Positions 47,888-58,702 of a DNA stretch of 64,000 bases are shown one piece after another. How positions within the stretch are numbered: the first letter of the stretch is position 1; every line of letters begins with the position of its first letter. The position numbers and the translations under genes are program-made. Below the pieces are notes generated by a model. The model was not told the origin of the DNA and did no database searches. It saw only the letters and a program-made list of their open reading frames with translations. The stretch is from Helicobacter sp. NHP19-003 (GTDB lineage Bacteria; Campylobacterota; Campylobacteria; Campylobacterales; Helicobacteraceae): contig NZ_AP024814.1 of NCBI RefSeq assembly GCF_019703305.1, positions 806,001-870,000 on the forward strand, given 5' to 3'.

Positions 47888-49633
47888 ATGTTAAGGACAC
47901 AATTATGTGCTGAGGTCGGGCTGTGTGATACACAAAAGAGAGTGAAACTCTGTGGGTGGTGCCACAACTACCGCGACCACGGAGGCGTGATTTTCATTGA
48001 TTTGCGCGATAAAAGCGGGTTAGTCCAGCTTGTGTGCGACCCCACTTCTAAGGCTTACACACAAGCTAGCCTTGTGAGGCACGAAGATGTGTTGATTGTG
48101 GAGGGTGTGGTGCGCCCAAGAGGAGAGGGCTTAGAAAACCCCAAGCTTGCCACAGGGGCCATTGAAGTCGTGCTTGAGGACTTGTGCCTTGAAAACAAAA
48201 GCCTAACCCCGCCCATTGCCATCGGCGATCCTAGCGTCAATGAGGACTTGCGCTTGCAATACCGCTTTTTGGATTTGCGCTCGCCTAAAGCCTATGGCAT
48301 TTTTAAAATGCGCAGCAAGGTGGCTAAGGCGGTGCGAGATTGCCTAGATGGCCTAGACTTCTTAGAAATTGAAACCCCCATGCTCTCTAAAACCACGCCT
48401 GAAGGGGCACGCGACTTTTTGATCCCCAGCCGTGTCCATGACGGGCAGTTTTTCGCTTTGCCCCAAAGCCCTCAACTCTTTAAACAAATCTTGATGGTGG
48501 CAGGGATGGACCGCTATTACCAAATTGTCAAATGCTTTAGAGATGAGGACTTGCGCGCAGACAGACAGCCCGAATTTACCCAAATCGATGTGGAGATGAG
48601 CTTTTGCACGCAAGAAGACATCATGCAAGTTGCCGAAACCTTGCTAAAAGCTGTCTTTAAAGTGGCCGGCATTGACATTAACCCCCCCTTTAAGCACATG
48701 ACCTACAAAGAGGCAACAGAGAGCTATGGCAGCGACAAGCCAGACTTGCGTTTTGGCATGCCCCTTGTGGAGGTGGGGGATTTGTTCGTAAGCTCCAACA
48801 ATGAGATTTTTAAAACGATCGCCAGCGACCCTAAACACAACCGCTTTAAAGCTCTAAAAGTTGAAAAAGGCGACACGCTTTTAAGCCGTAAAGATTTAGC
48901 CCAGCTCGAGGACTTTGTGCGCCAATTTGGGGCAAAGGGGCTGGCTTACATCCAAATGAAGGCGGAGGGGCCCAAGGGACCCTTAGTGAAATTCTTAGAA
49001 CCCCAAGCCTTAAATGAGCTCTTAGAGCGGACAGAAGCTAAAGAGGGGGATTTGCTCTTTTTTGGGGCGGGCGCAAAGGCGGTCGTTTTAGATTACATGG
49101 GGCGTTTGCGTTTGAAACTCGGGCAAGATTTAAACTTGATCGATCCTGACGAATTTAACTTCTTGTGGGTGGTGGATTTTCCCATGTTTGAAAGGGTGGA
49201 GGGCAAGCTCAGTGCCATGCACCACCCTTTTACCATGCCCAAAGACATTGACAACACCGACTTAGAGGACATGCAATCCATCGCTTATGACATTGTGCTC
49301 AATGGCGTGGAGCTAGGGGGGGGGAGTTTGCGTATGCACCAAGAGGCGTTGCAGAAAAAGGTCTTTGCCCTGCTTGGCATTAGTGAGCAGGAGGCGCAGG
49401 AAAAATTTGGCTTTTTGCTAGAGGCTTTGCGTTATGGCGCGCCCCCCCATGGAGGCTTTGCCATCGGCTTTGATCGGCTCATCATGCTCTTAGCCAAAGC
49501 CCCCAGCATTCGCGAAGTCATTGCCTTTCCTAAAACCCAAAAGGCGACTTGTTTGTTAAGCAAGGCCCCCAGCCCTGCTAGTGAAGAGCAGTTAAGGGAG
49601 TTGCATATCCGCTTGAGAAACCCCAAACATTAA
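47888..49633 (+). CDS. aspS: Aspartyl-tRNA synthetase AspS
   Basis: The 581-residue bacterial-type class II synthetase has the anticodon-binding OB fold ([20 protein letters not shown]), motif 2 [22 protein letters not shown] insertion domain ([17 protein letters not shown]) and motif 3 [12 protein letters not shown]. In H. pylori this enzyme also charges tRNA(Asn), repaired by GatCAB; gatB in this window fits that. Confidence 0.97.
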   Translation: MLRTQLCAEVGLCDTQKRVKLCGWCHNYRDHGGVIFIDLRDKSGLVQLVCDPTSKAYTQASLVRHEDVLIVEGVVRPRGEGLENPKLATGAIEVVLEDLCLENKSLTPPIAIGDPSVNEDLRLQYRFLDLRSPKAYGIFKMRSKVAKAVRDCLDGLDFLEIETPMLSKTTPEGARDFLIPSRVHDGQFFALPQSPQLFKQILMVAGMDRYYQIVKCFRDEDLRADRQPEFTQIDVEMSFCTQEDIMQVAETLLKAVFKVAGIDINPPFKHMTYKEATESYGSDKPDLRFGMPLVEVGDLFVSSNNEIFKTIASDPKHNRFKALKVEKGDTLLSRKDLAQLEDFVRQFGAKGLAYIQMKAEGPKGPLVKFLEPQALNELLERTEAKEGDLLFFGAGAKAVVLDYMGRLRLKLGQDLNLIDPDEFNFLWVVDFPMFERVEGKLSAMHHPFTMPKDIDNTDLEDMQSIAYDIVLNGVELGGGSLRMHQEALQKKVFALLGISEQEAQEKFGFLLEALRYGAPPHGGFAIGFDRLIMLLAKAPSIREVIAFPKTQKATCLLSKAPSPASEEQLRELHIRLRNPKH

Positions 49634-49659
49634 CCAAACCATTAAAGGATGACATAGAC

Positions 49660-50259
49660 ATGAAAGCGTTATTTTTAATCATCGGCGCGCCGGGCAGTGG
49701 CAAGACCACGGATGCGCAACTCATAGCCGAGCGCAACAGCGACACTATGGTGCATTACTCCACAGGGGATTTACTAAGAGCTGAGATTGCCAGCCAAAGC
49801 GAGCGGGGCAGGCACATTGCCAGCTTCACGAATAAGGGCGAGTTAGTCCCCCTAGAAATCGTCATCGACACCATCATCACCGCCATTAAAAACGCCCCTA
49901 AAGAGGTGATCATCATTGACGGCTACCCCCGCTCTTTAGAGCAAATGCACGCTTTAGACAGAGTGCTAAAAGCCCAAGAAGAGGTGAAGTTAAAAGGCGT
50001 GATCGAGGTGAGCGTGGGCGAAGCGGTGGCAAGAGAGAGGGTTTTAGGGCGCTCAAGGGGCGATGACGACAATGTCGAGGTGTTTAACAACCGCATGCAG
50101 GTGTATTTAAAGCCCCTAGAGAGCATTGTAGAGTTTTACAAAGCCCTAGAGGTGCACCAGCAAATCAATGGCGAAAGAAGCATTGAAGCCATTGTCGCCG
50201 ACATTGAAGCCTACATTAAAACCCACATAAAGGATAAAAATGGACTTGTCAAAAATTAA
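49660..50259 (+). CDS. adk: Adenylate kinase Adk
   Basis: The 199-residue protein has the P-loop [20 protein letters not shown] (near 6-25), [23 protein letters not shown] and a short LID ([20 protein letters not shown]) without zinc cysteines. Catalyses ATP + AMP to 2 ADP. Overlaps ppa by 20 bases. Confidence 0.95.
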   Translation: MKALFLIIGAPGSGKTTDAQLIAERNSDTMVHYSTGDLLRAEIASQSERGRHIASFTNKGELVPLEIVIDTIITAIKNAPKEVIIIDGYPRSLEQMHALDRVLKAQEEVKLKGVIEVSVGEAVARERVLGRSRGDDDNVEVFNNRMQVYLKPLESIVEFYKALEVHQQINGERSIEAIVADIEAYIKTHIKDKNGLVKN

Positions 50260-50767
50260 AGCGGGCGAGGCAAACGCCCTGAACGCCGTGATTGAAATCC
50301 CCTACCAATCTAAGGTCAAATACGAGGTGGATAAGGACAGCGGAGCGGTGTTGGTCGATCGCGTCATGTACCCTTCTATGGTGTACCCGGCTAATTACGG
50401 CTTTGTGCCCCACACTTTGAGCCTTGATGGCGACCCTGCGGACATTTTGGTGTTGAACGAAGACCCCCTAATGCCCGGCAGTGTCATTAAATGCCGTTTA
50501 ATCGGGGTGCTCGTCATGGAAGATGAAAGCGGGCTTGATGAGAAACTCTTAGCCGTGCCTTTAAGCAAAATTGACCCAAGATATGACAACATTAAAGACC
50601 TACACGACTTGCCCCCTATTGTGTTGCAAAAAATCAAACACTTCTTTGAAACCTACAAAGATTTAGAGCCCGAAAAATGGGTGAAAATCAAGGACTTTGG
50701 CGACAAGGCACAAGCCGAAGAAATCTTTAAAAAAGCCCTAGCCAACTACAACAGCAAGGCATGTTAA
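50240..50767 (+). CDS. ppa: Inorganic pyrophosphatase Ppa
   Basis: The 175-residue family I enzyme has the metal-binding [14 protein letters not shown]-like [18 protein letters not shown] and [19 protein letters not shown]. Overlaps adk and trpE, forming a tight run aspS-adk-ppa-trpE-trpG. Confidence 0.96.
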   Translation: MDLSKIKAGEANALNAVIEIPYQSKVKYEVDKDSGAVLVDRVMYPSMVYPANYGFVPHTLSLDGDPADILVLNEDPLMPGSVIKCRLIGVLVMEDESGLDEKLLAVPLSKIDPRYDNIKDLHDLPPIVLQKIKHFFETYKDLEPEKWVKIKDFGDKAQAEEIFKKALANYNSKAC

Positions 50768-52260
50768 GCCTACAACAGAAAGCCCCCTACACCCCCCACC
50801 CCCTAGCCCTTTACGCCCACTTGCAGGGGGCGAACACGCTCTTGTTAGAGAGCGCACAAGTAGAAAATAAAAAACACACTAAATCGATCATTTTGGCGAA
50901 GGCGTGTTTAAAACTTGTGTGCCAAGATGCGAAGGTGTGCCTAGAGGCTTTAAATGCCAACGGGCAAGCCTTGCTAGACAAAATGGCAAAAGTGCTAGAG
51001 CTAGAGCCCAAACAAAGAGCGTTAGAAAAGACCTATGCCAAAGACACCACCCTAAGCGATGAGTTTAGCAAGCTTAAAAGTGCTAGCCCACTTGATTGCT
51101 TAAGGGCGGTGTTTAAAAGCGTAGACACTTCTACAACCCCCCCCTTTGGGCTGTTTTGTGGGGGGTATTTTGGCTTTGAGTTCATCGGGGCGTTTGAGGA
51201 CTTGCCCCGCCTAGAGGCAACAGACAACACCGCCCCCGATTTTATCTTTTTCGTGGCACAAAATTTAATTTTAATCGACCACCAAGCTAAGAGCACCCAA
51301 ATCTTTGGTTCTTGCTTTGCCCCCACTTTTAAAGAGCAAATCCAAGCCGAAATAGACCATCTAGCTCGCCTAAATCCCGCCCCCTTTAGCCCCAAGACAA
51401 GCCCCCAAGAGAGCAACCTAAGCACCAATGGCACAGATGCAGACTTTGCTAAGATGGTCCTAGCCCTGCAAGAGCAAATCAAGCAGGGCGAGATCTTCCA
51501 AGCCGTGCCCTCACGAAGCTTTTATTTAGAGTGCAAAGAGCCCTTAAGTGCCTACCACCACCTAAAAGAGCAAAACCCCAGCCCCTACATGTTTTACATG
51601 CAGACAGAGGATTTTACCCTCTTTGGGGCAAGCCCTGAAAGTGCCCTAAAGTATGACGCCAGCACCAATTTAGTCCAAATTTACCCCATTGCCGGCACCC
51701 GCCCACGGGGCAAAAACCCCGATGGCAGCCTTAACCTAGACTTGGACAACCGCCTAGAATTAGACTTGCAAAACGACCCCAAAGAGCGGGCAGAGCATAT
51801 CATGCTCGTGGATTTAGCCCGCAACGACATTGCCCGCGTGGCAAAACCCTTCAGCCGTGTGGTGTCAAAACTCTTAAAAGTGGAGAAATTCTCCCATGTG
51901 ATGCATTTAACTTCTGCCGTGCAGGGCGCGCTAAAAGAGGGCTTAGACGCACTGCACGCCTACCAAAGTTTTATGAACGCCGGGACTTTAAGCGGCGCGC
52001 CCAAAATCGCCGCTTTAAAGCTCATCGCCACACTAGAGGGCAAGAGACGGGGCTCTTATGGAGGGTCTATGGGCTATTTATGCGCCGATGGGTCGATGGA
52101 TAGCTGTATCATCATCCGTTCAGCGTTCGTGCAAAACGGGCGGGCTGTGGTGCAAACGGGGGCGGGGATTGTGCTAGACAGCCTAGTGGAGGCAGAGATT
52201 GCCGAAACCAAGGCCAAATCCAAATCCGTGATCTCTGCCATTTTAAAGACACACGCATGA
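50761..52260 (+). CDS. trpE: Anthranilate synthase component I TrpE
   Basis: The 499-residue chorismate-binding enzyme has the tryptophan feedback site [19 protein letters not shown] near residue 25, a marker that separates TrpE from PabB, and catalytic motifs [51 protein letters not shown] and [17 protein letters not shown]. Starts seven bases inside ppa; trpG overlaps its stop (ATGA). Confidence 0.94.
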   Translation: MLSLQQKAPYTPHPLALYAHLQGANTLLLESAQVENKKHTKSIILAKACLKLVCQDAKVCLEALNANGQALLDKMAKVLELEPKQRALEKTYAKDTTLSDEFSKLKSASPLDCLRAVFKSVDTSTTPPFGLFCGGYFGFEFIGAFEDLPRLEATDNTAPDFIFFVAQNLILIDHQAKSTQIFGSCFAPTFKEQIQAEIDHLARLNPAPFSPKTSPQESNLSTNGTDADFAKMVLALQEQIKQGEIFQAVPSRSFYLECKEPLSAYHHLKEQNPSPYMFYMQTEDFTLFGASPESALKYDASTNLVQIYPIAGTRPRGKNPDGSLNLDLDNRLELDLQNDPKERAEHIMLVDLARNDIARVAKPFSRVVSKLLKVEKFSHVMHLTSAVQGALKEGLDALHAYQSFMNAGTLSGAPKIAALKLIATLEGKRRGSYGGSMGYLCADGSMDSCIIIRSAFVQNGRAVVQTGAGIVLDSLVEAEIAETKAKSKSVISAILKTHA

Positions 52261-52835
52261 AAATTTACTTCATTGATAATTTCGACTCTTTCACCTATAA
52301 CCTTGTCTATGACTTAGAGGGGCTGGGGCACTCTGTTTTAGTCTTACGCAACACCACCCCAGCCCCCCTGCTTTTAGAGTATATGCAGGTAGAAAAAGAA
52401 AAACCCTTGTTGTTTATCTCCCCGGGTCCGGGCAATCCCACGCACTCGGGGCAACTTTTAGCCATGATTGATGCCATAAAGGGCAAATACCCCATTTTGG
52501 GGGTGTGTTTGGGTTTGCAAGCTTTGGCGCAAAGCTATGGAGCGCGCATTGTCAAAAGCCCTAGCATTGTGCATGGCAAAAGCTCCACAATCACCCTAGA
52601 GCCCTTTGAAGCCTTTAGGGGTTTGGGGGATTCTTTACAAGTGGGGCGTTACCACTCTTTAATGGCGGCCAATTTACCCCCTTGTTTGCAAGTCATCGCC
52701 CATTGTGGCGAGATTGTGATGGGGATTTACCACGCTAAAGACAAAGCCCTAGCTTATCAGTTCCACCCCGAGAGCATTTTAACGCTCAAGGGGGCGCAGT
52801 TGTTGCAACAAAGCTTAGAGTTTATACAAAGCTAG
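52257..52835 (+). CDS. trpG: Anthranilate synthase glutamine amidotransferase TrpG
   Basis: The 192-residue class I amidotransferase has oxyanion-loop [12 protein letters not shown], nucleophile Cys in [13 protein letters not shown] and the His-Glu pair in QFHPESIL. It passes ammonia to TrpE. It is a stand-alone G subunit, not fused to TrpD. No trpD, C, F, B or A follows; the next gene is convergent and overlaps by four bases. Confidence 0.92.
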   Translation: MKIYFIDNFDSFTYNLVYDLEGLGHSVLVLRNTTPAPLLLEYMQVEKEKPLLFISPGPGNPTHSGQLLAMIDAIKGKYPILGVCLGLQALAQSYGARIVKSPSIVHGKSSTITLEPFEAFRGLGDSLQVGRYHSLMAANLPPCLQVIAHCGEIVMGIYHAKDKALAYQFHPESILTLKGAQLLQQSLEFIQS

Positions 52836-53401
52836 AACAAATAAGCGTAGGACACGAGCCAATAGTAAAAATCCATCGCCAAGTTCTTTTGACGGATGGA
52901 TTGCACCTTGCCAAAAGGGATTTTCACCCCTAACTCCACGCGTTGTTTTTGTGCGATGGTGCTGCCCACGCCAAAATTCACCACCCCGTTATAGCCCATG
53001 AAAGAGAGGTGATCGACAGAACTATGCAAAGTCATGGCCCCTTGGAAATAACCAAAGCCCACGCCCACAAAAGTGCCGAAACTAAATTTCTTGCTGTGGT
53101 AAAAGTCGTTCACCATGTCTAAGTGGACATCCATGAATGAATACACATCGGTGTTAAAGGCGGTGGGTTTTAAGGTTTGGATGTAATCTATTTGCGCACG
53201 CAAAGACACATAACGGCTGGGATTGAACTGGTAGCCCGCCTTAAGCCCCCATAAAAAGGAATTATTGTAGGGTTGTTTGGCAACATTGTAGGTCGAAAAA
53301 CCCGTTGTAACCCCGATAAACACCTGATTCTTTGGCAGGACTTGCTGTTGTGCCAACGCCACGCCCACCAGCCCTAAGACCCCTAAAGCCCATTTATTCA
53401 C
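52832..53401 (-). CDS. Small outer-membrane beta-barrel protein downstream of hefC
   Basis: The 189-residue protein has a signal peptide ([19 protein letters not shown]) and alternating beta strands ending in [11 protein letters not shown], an aromatic C-terminus typical of outer membrane barrels; FIGVTTGFSTYN, GLKAGYQFNPSRYVSLRAQI and GTFVGVGFGYFQGA are Helicobacter OMP-like. It overlaps the hefC stop by four bases, as the small gene next to hefC in H. pylori. Role in efflux is unproven. Confidence 0.8.
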   Translation of the reverse strand: MNKWALGVLGLVGVALAQQQVLPKNQVFIGVTTGFSTYNVAKQPYNNSFLWGLKAGYQFNPSRYVSLRAQIDYIQTLKPTAFNTDVYSFMDVHLDMVNDFYHSKKFSFGTFVGVGFGYFQGAMTLHSSVDHLSFMGYNGVVNFGVGSTIAQKQRVELGVKIPFGKVQSIRQKNLAMDFYYWLVSYAYLF

Positions 53402-56400
53402 TTATCGCCCCGATAGAATTTTTTGAGCTTGTCATCTAGAGGGGCTAGTAGGCGATAAAAGATAGGTACCACCAGCAAGCTAAGCATCATAGACACCAAA
53501 AGCCCCCCACTCATAGCAATACCGATGGGCGATTTCATCGCTGAACCCTGCCCCACGGCGATGGCTAAGGGCAACATCCCAAAGACCATTGCGATGGTGG
53601 TCATCAAAATAGGCCTTAGGCGCGATTCGCCCGCCAACACGATCGCTTCTTCAATGCTGTGCCCTTCTTTACGGCGGTCGTTGGCAATGTCGATGATGAG
53701 GGTGGCGTTTTTGCCCACCATGCCAATGAGCAAAATCAGCCCCATTAAAGAGAACAAGCTCATGGATTGGTGCACCATCCCCAAAGCAAAGAATGCCCCC
53801 GAGAAGCTTAAGGGCATCGTAACCATGATGATCAAAGGCTCTAAGAGCGATTCGTAAAGGGCGGCTAAAATCATATAGATGAGGATAAAGGCGGTCGCGA
53901 TCGCCACGCCAAAGGCATCGTTGCTCTCCTTAAGGCGGTCTGACTCGCCCGTGAAGCGGAAAGCCGCCCCCTTAACCAACCATTGATCTTTGTGTTTTTC
54001 CACTTGGCTCAACAGCTCGCCCAAATTTGCACCCCTAGCCGGGCGTGCCAAGACCGTTACACTCCTTTGACGGTTGTAGCGGGTGATGTTGGAAGCCACT
54101 TTGCGTTCAATCACTTCAATCAGCCCGTCTAAAAACATCAACTTGCCGTCTTTATTTTTAATCTGCAGTCGTTTGATATCATCTATGTTTGTTTTTTTAT
54201 CTGCCGGGACTCTAATGATGATGTCGTATTCCTTGCCATTTTCCTTAAAATAGCTCACCCGATTCTCCCCCGAAAAGGCATTGCTCACCACACTCGCAAT
54301 GTCTTGTGCGGTTACGCCATACTTGGTCGTGGTTGCCCTTAAAACGCGCAGTTGGTATTGGGTTTGGTAGTCGGAGGTGTTGGTGTGATAACCCGCCACT
54401 TTGCCTTTCATCTCAGGGCTTTCTAGCAAGAAGTGTTGCAACTTTGCCACGCTCTCATCCACGAGCTTTTGTGTGGGGGCATAGACAAACACCTGAAACG
54501 CCGAGTTGTCCCCCCCGCCAATGAGGGGTACTTCGGCTAAGTTGATGGATTGCAAGTCCTTAGCCTCGGGGATGGCTCTTAGTTTGTGGCGCATCTCCTC
54601 CATAATCACAAATTGATTCTTTTTGTGATTCTTCTTTAGTTTGACATAGAATTTGCCCTTAAAAGTGCTTTGGATATTGCCATAACCCACTTGCATGGAG
54701 TCAAACTCCACATCTGGGTCTTTTTCAATCACTGCCTGCAAGGCCTTCATTTTGGCCAGCATGGCTTTTAGGCTGATGTCTGTCTGTGCCTTGACATAGA
54801 CATAAAACTTGCCCCGATCTTCTTTGAGCAAAAACTCCATGCCCAACTTGCCGGCAACATGCAAAGAGGCGGCAAAAATGCCCACCACCACCAAGCTTAC
54901 AAGGAGTTTATGGTTTAAAAGCCAACCAAGCAAACGGGCATAGGCTTTCTCCATTTTAGTGAAAAAGGGTTCTGTGCGCTTATAAAGGGCGGATTGCTCA
55001 GAGGACACAATGAGCGAACTGAGCATAGGAACCACCGTAACGACCACAAAATAGGAGATCGTGATGGCTAGGGCAACGGTGATCCCAAAGCTTTGAAACC
55101 ACCGCCCCACCACCCCGCTCATGTTGGCCACAGGGATGAACACAGACAAGAGCATGGCAGAGATGGCGATGATGGCAAAGGCAATTTCATGCACACCCTC
55201 ATAGCTGGCGGTTCTTTTGTCCATCCCGGCTTCTAGCTTTTTGTGGATGTTCTCGATCACCACGATCGCATCGTCAATGATGATCCCAATGGAGAGGGTG
55301 AGCGCGACCATCGTCATCATGTTTAAAGAAAAGCCGATCCACTGGATGAGCGCAAAAGTCCCCATGATGGAGATAGGGATACTCATTGCCGAAACAAAGG
55401 TGATGGACAGACTACGCAAAAACACAAAGACCACAGAAACCGCCAAAATCCCTCCCAAGATCAAGTCAAACTTGACATCTTTAATCGAGTGGCGGGTGTA
55501 GTCTGTGGTGTCTAAGAAGGGGCGCAACTCATAACCAGGGCTCACCGCGCGCATGGCATCTAATTCCTTATAGATTGCATCCACGATTTTGATCTCATTA
55601 GCCCCTGCGATTTTTTGCACTTCTAGCACAACACCTTGATCATGCCCATAGCTGGCATAGGTGATGTCCGGATCAATGCCCTTTTCAATGGTGGCGATGT
55701 CTCTTAGGCGGACATGGCTACCGATTTGGATGTCGCCCAGCTCTTGGAGCGTGTAGCTGTTGCCGTCCACTAAAATGGTGTAGTTTTTCTTGGGACTGAT
55801 GATCTTGCCCCCGTCCATTTCAAGGTTTTGCGTCTTTAGGGTGTTGTAAAGATCGTTGTAGGTCAGGCCGTATTTATTCATCAGACTTGGGTCGGCGTAA
55901 ATACGCACTTGCTTTTCTTCAAAGCCCTGCAATTGGACATTGCCCACGCCCTCGACCTTTTGTAGCATGGGCTTAATAATATTTTTGGCGTGGTCGTTGA
56001 GCTCAGCTGGGGTCTTGGTCTTGCTGGTTAAGAAAATAGAGAGAATCGCCTGCCCGCTGGTGTCCACTTTATCGATGGAGGGGCGGCGGATGTTGGGGTC
56101 GTTAAAGCTCACCGAAGACACTTTATTGATGATGTCGTTTAAAGCGGTCATGATGGGCTTTTCAAGCACAAACTCGATGGTTACGATGCTAATATTACGC
56201 GCACTGTTAGAGGTTACTTTTTTGATCCCATCCACGCTCATCACGGCTTCTTCGATCTTGTCGGTTACTTTACTCTCTACAATGTCCGCACTCGCCCCCG
56301 GGTAGCTGGTTTTCACCACAATGATGGGGAAGTCAATGTTAGGAAAGAGTGCCACGCTGATTTTCTTTAAAGCCATTGTCCCAAAAAAGACAATCATGCA

Positions 56401-56448
56401 CGCAAACATTAAAGTCGTGATGGGTCTTTGGATTGCAAACTTATACAC
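53398..56448 (-). CDS. hefC: RND efflux transporter HefC (AcrB/MexB type)
   Basis: The 1,016-residue inner-membrane pump has the RND layout: N-terminal span (QRPITTLMFACMIVFFG), pore domains, spans with charged proton-relay region (LTLSIGIIIDDAIVVIENIH) and the second repeat (LILLIGMVGKNATLIIDIAN; RLRPILMTTIAMVFGMLPLA). Middle member of hefABC, which exports bile salts and antibiotics in H. pylori. Substrates here are inferred. Confidence 0.94.
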   Translation of the reverse strand: MYKFAIQRPITTLMFACMIVFFGTMALKKISVALFPNIDFPIIVVKTSYPGASADIVESKVTDKIEEAVMSVDGIKKVTSNSARNISIVTIEFVLEKPIMTALNDIINKVSSVSFNDPNIRRPSIDKVDTSGQAILSIFLTSKTKTPAELNDHAKNIIKPMLQKVEGVGNVQLQGFEEKQVRIYADPSLMNKYGLTYNDLYNTLKTQNLEMDGGKIISPKKNYTILVDGNSYTLQELGDIQIGSHVRLRDIATIEKGIDPDITYASYGHDQGVVLEVQKIAGANEIKIVDAIYKELDAMRAVSPGYELRPFLDTTDYTRHSIKDVKFDLILGGILAVSVVFVFLRSLSITFVSAMSIPISIMGTFALIQWIGFSLNMMTMVALTLSIGIIIDDAIVVIENIHKKLEAGMDKRTASYEGVHEIAFAIIAISAMLLSVFIPVANMSGVVGRWFQSFGITVALAITISYFVVVTVVPMLSSLIVSSEQSALYKRTEPFFTKMEKAYARLLGWLLNHKLLVSLVVVGIFAASLHVAGKLGMEFLLKEDRGKFYVYVKAQTDISLKAMLAKMKALQAVIEKDPDVEFDSMQVGYGNIQSTFKGKFYVKLKKNHKKNQFVIMEEMRHKLRAIPEAKDLQSINLAEVPLIGGGDNSAFQVFVYAPTQKLVDESVAKLQHFLLESPEMKGKVAGYHTNTSDYQTQYQLRVLRATTTKYGVTAQDIASVVSNAFSGENRVSYFKENGKEYDIIIRVPADKKTNIDDIKRLQIKNKDGKLMFLDGLIEVIERKVASNITRYNRQRSVTVLARPARGANLGELLSQVEKHKDQWLVKGAAFRFTGESDRLKESNDAFGVAIATAFILIYMILAALYESLLEPLIIMVTMPLSFSGAFFALGMVHQSMSLFSLMGLILLIGMVGKNATLIIDIANDRRKEGHSIEEAIVLAGESRLRPILMTTIAMVFGMLPLAIAVGQGSAMKSPIGIAMSGGLLVSMMLSLLVVPIFYRLLAPLDDKLKKFYRGDK

Positions 56449-56457
56449 AAAAGCTCC

Positions 56458-57156
56458 CTACTGGATAAAACCGTCCCCAAAGACACCGGGGACTAAAGGG
56501 CTGTTTGCGGGCAAAAGAGCCTCCGCGCTCACTTTGCGGGTACTCTCATCAATGGTGGGGTAAATTTTGGTGATTTTCACTTCTTGTTTTTTGGATTTAC
56601 CATCGATGCTGTAAATGAAGGTGTCCCCCACTTTGACGACAGGCAAGTATTTGGAGTCGAACTCGATCACCATTTTCACCCCCTTGCTCACGAGTCGAAA
56701 CAACACTGTGTTGTTGGCATTCATCCCATCGCCCAGCTCAATGTTCTTGCTGGCGATGATGCCATCAAAGGGGGCGCGCAAAATGGTTTTATCCACCACC
56801 GCCTGCGAGTAATTGCGGTCATATTCGAGCTTTCTGTAGTCCGAGTAGTATTTGTCTAGGGTGTTTCTATCGATCGCCCGTCCGATTTTGCTGTAGCGCT
56901 CGTACTGCTTGCGCATGAAGTCGTATTGTTGGATGATGGAGTCCACCTGCGACTTTTTATCCTTATTGTAAAGGGTCAAAAGGACTTCCCCTTTTTTCAC
57001 CTTACTGCCCACATCCACATAGATCGCGTCCACAATCCCGGCGGAGTCTAAAGTTAAATTTGCGTCTTGCAAAGCCCTGACATTAAAAATGGCGTAAACT
57101 TCTTTGGCTCCTAGCCCCGCCACAAAGAGCAGGGCGCATAAAAAATATTTCATCAT
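56458..57156 (-). CDS. hefB: Periplasmic adaptor (membrane fusion) protein HefB
   Basis: The 232-residue protein has a signal peptide (MKYFLCALLFVAGLGAKEV), biotinyl-lipoyl-like half motifs (GIVDAIYVDVGSKVKKGEVL and ILRAPFDGIIASKNIELGD) flanking a helical hairpin, and a beta-barrel end. Shorter than AcrA but like H. pylori HefB. Lies 9 bases before hefC and 6 after hefA. Confidence 0.92.
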   Translation of the reverse strand: MMKYFLCALLFVAGLGAKEVYAIFNVRALQDANLTLDSAGIVDAIYVDVGSKVKKGEVLLTLYNKDKKSQVDSIIQQYDFMRKQYERYSKIGRAIDRNTLDKYYSDYRKLEYDRNYSQAVVDKTILRAPFDGIIASKNIELGDGMNANNTVLFRLVSKGVKMVIEFDSKYLPVVKVGDTFIYSIDGKSKKQEVKITKIYPTIDESTRKVSAEALLPANSPLVPGVFGDGFIQ

Positions 57157-57162
57157 CGTCCT

Positions 57163-58533
57163 TTAGCGTACATAGTCTTGGATATGGTGTCCGCTGTAAA
57201 AAATGTAATTGGCTTTTTGCATTTCGTAATTGTTGAGCGATTGGTTATAGACCACTTCGGCATCAAAGCGGGTACGCAGTGCCCTTAGGTAGGTGGTGAA
57301 ATCCACCAAGTTAGCGGCGTACTTTTTCTTAATGCTCTCATAAGAGATGGTCGCCGATTTGAGGCTCGCCTCCGAACTTCTAATTTTTGCCAATGCCATG
57401 TCTAAAGACTTGCGGTAAAGTTGCTCGTCTTTTGCCTGCTCCATCCTTTTGTACATCAAGCTTTTCTCTTGAGAGAGTTGGTTTAAACGCAAGTACTGCT
57501 TTTGTAAATTAATGCCTATGTCGTTTAAGATGTTTAAGGTCACTACGACACCCACAGTGTTTTGTTGGTCGGGATAGAGGTTGCCAAAGCGGTTATCCTT
57601 ACCCATCGCATAGGCCGGTTTTTGGATGTAGTATTGCCAATCATCGTTGATGTCCACCGTGGGGTAGTAGTTGAGCTCTTTATTTTGGTAATGGATGGCT
57701 GTGATTTGCTCTCTTAACGCCCGAATATCCGCGCGCTCTTTTAAAGACAGGGTGGGGGGCGAAATGGTTGTACGGCGCAAAGAGGGGATTTTAGAATTGG
57801 TTAAATACTCTAAAGTCAAGCGGTTTTGCTCGATGGAAAATTGCATGTCCGTGATGTCGTTTTCGCTCAAAGCCCCCTGCGCTTTTGCGCTCTCCAGATC
57901 GTCAATGGTGGTTAAGCCTTCGTTGTAGAGGTCGCGGATGCGCTTGATGTTGGAGCGCAATTCGGCCAGCTTCTTTTGCAAGGCGACCAACTGCGCCATG
58001 TTGTTGAAGTACTGATAATATTGTTGCACCACTTGCAAATAAATGCTCTGCTTGGTGTACTCCATATTGGCACTGCTAGAGCGGTAGCTGGCCGCCATTT
58101 GCCGTACATTGTTGATGTCGCTAAAGCCGTTGAAGAGATTGAGTGTTAAATTCGTGTTGAGCATTTGCATGTTGTAGTTAGGGTAAAAAGGCGTGTCCCT
58201 ATCTCGGCGGTTAAAGGTGTAAGTGCTTGTCATGGAGGGCAAGAACTTTGCCTTAGCGATGCTGTGGTTTTTAAGGGCTTGCGCCACTTGCAAACGGGCG
58301 GCCTGTAAGGAATAGTTATTGTCGGCGTTTCTAATTAAATCTGCTAGTCCGAGGGCGTGTCCTTGTGTGGTCTCCCCCTTGTCTTCTAGCCGTTCGAGCC
58401 GTTTTAAACTCAAACTAAAATCATCATCTGTAGCGGCTGGGGTGTATTCCGTGAGCTCTAAAGCTTGCAAACTAAAACTAAAAAAAATCGATAAACTACC
58501 TAAAAAAAGTTGTTTCCTTTTTGATAAAAACAT
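57163..58533 (-). CDS. hefA: TolC-like outer-membrane efflux channel HefA
   Basis: The 456-residue protein starts with a signal peptide (RKQLFLGSLSIFFSFSLQA) and has two OEP repeats with long helices (LQAARLQVAQALKNHSIAKA; SLDMALAKIRSSEASLKSAT). I start it at the ATG at 58533 (GGAG six bases upstream); longer in-frame starts run into the tRNA gene. First protein gene of the hefABC operon. Confidence 0.93.
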   Translation of the reverse strand: MFLSKRKQLFLGSLSIFFSFSLQALELTEYTPAATDDDFSLSLKRLERLEDKGETTQGHALGLADLIRNADNNYSLQAARLQVAQALKNHSIAKAKFLPSMTSTYTFNRRDRDTPFYPNYNMQMLNTNLTLNLFNGFSDINNVRQMAASYRSSSANMEYTKQSIYLQVVQQYYQYFNNMAQLVALQKKLAELRSNIKRIRDLYNEGLTTIDDLESAKAQGALSENDITDMQFSIEQNRLTLEYLTNSKIPSLRRTTISPPTLSLKERADIRALREQITAIHYQNKELNYYPTVDINDDWQYYIQKPAYAMGKDNRFGNLYPDQQNTVGVVVTLNILNDIGINLQKQYLRLNQLSQEKSLMYKRMEQAKDEQLYRKSLDMALAKIRSSEASLKSATISYESIKKKYAANLVDFTTYLRALRTRFDAEVVYNQSLNNYEMQKANYIFYSGHHIQDYVR

Positions 58534-58562
58534 GTTGAACTCCAAAAGCTTAAGAAAGCGTG

Positions 58563-58639
58563 GTGTCCTTGGCGGGATTTGAACCCACGGCCTCACGATT
58601 AGGAATCATGCGCTCTATCCAACTGAGCTACAAGGACAC
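58563..58639 (-). tRNA. tRNA-Arg, anticodon CCT
   Basis: A 77-base cloverleaf on the minus strand: acceptor GTGTCCTT pairs with AAGGACAC, D-arm TAGCTCAGTTGGATAGAGC, anticodon loop TTCCTAA with CCT (reads AGG) and T-arm GGTTCAAATCC. No encoded CCA. It lies 29 bases upstream of hefA on the same strand. Confidence 0.97.
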
Positions 58640-58702
58640 TGAAAAACTAAAATCCAGAAGGTTTGAGTTGTGAAGCACAACTCAAAGCAAAAAGAACTTG
58701 AG

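Noticed and set aside
50761-52835. pabB/pabA instead of trpE/trpG
   Set aside because: The LLLES tryptophan-binding motif and overall length support TrpE.
58533-58596. N-terminal extension of hefA (RPWVQIPPRTPRF)
   Set aside because: This is translation of the tRNA-Arg gene; the Shine-Dalgarno-supported ATG at 58533 gives a proper signal peptide.
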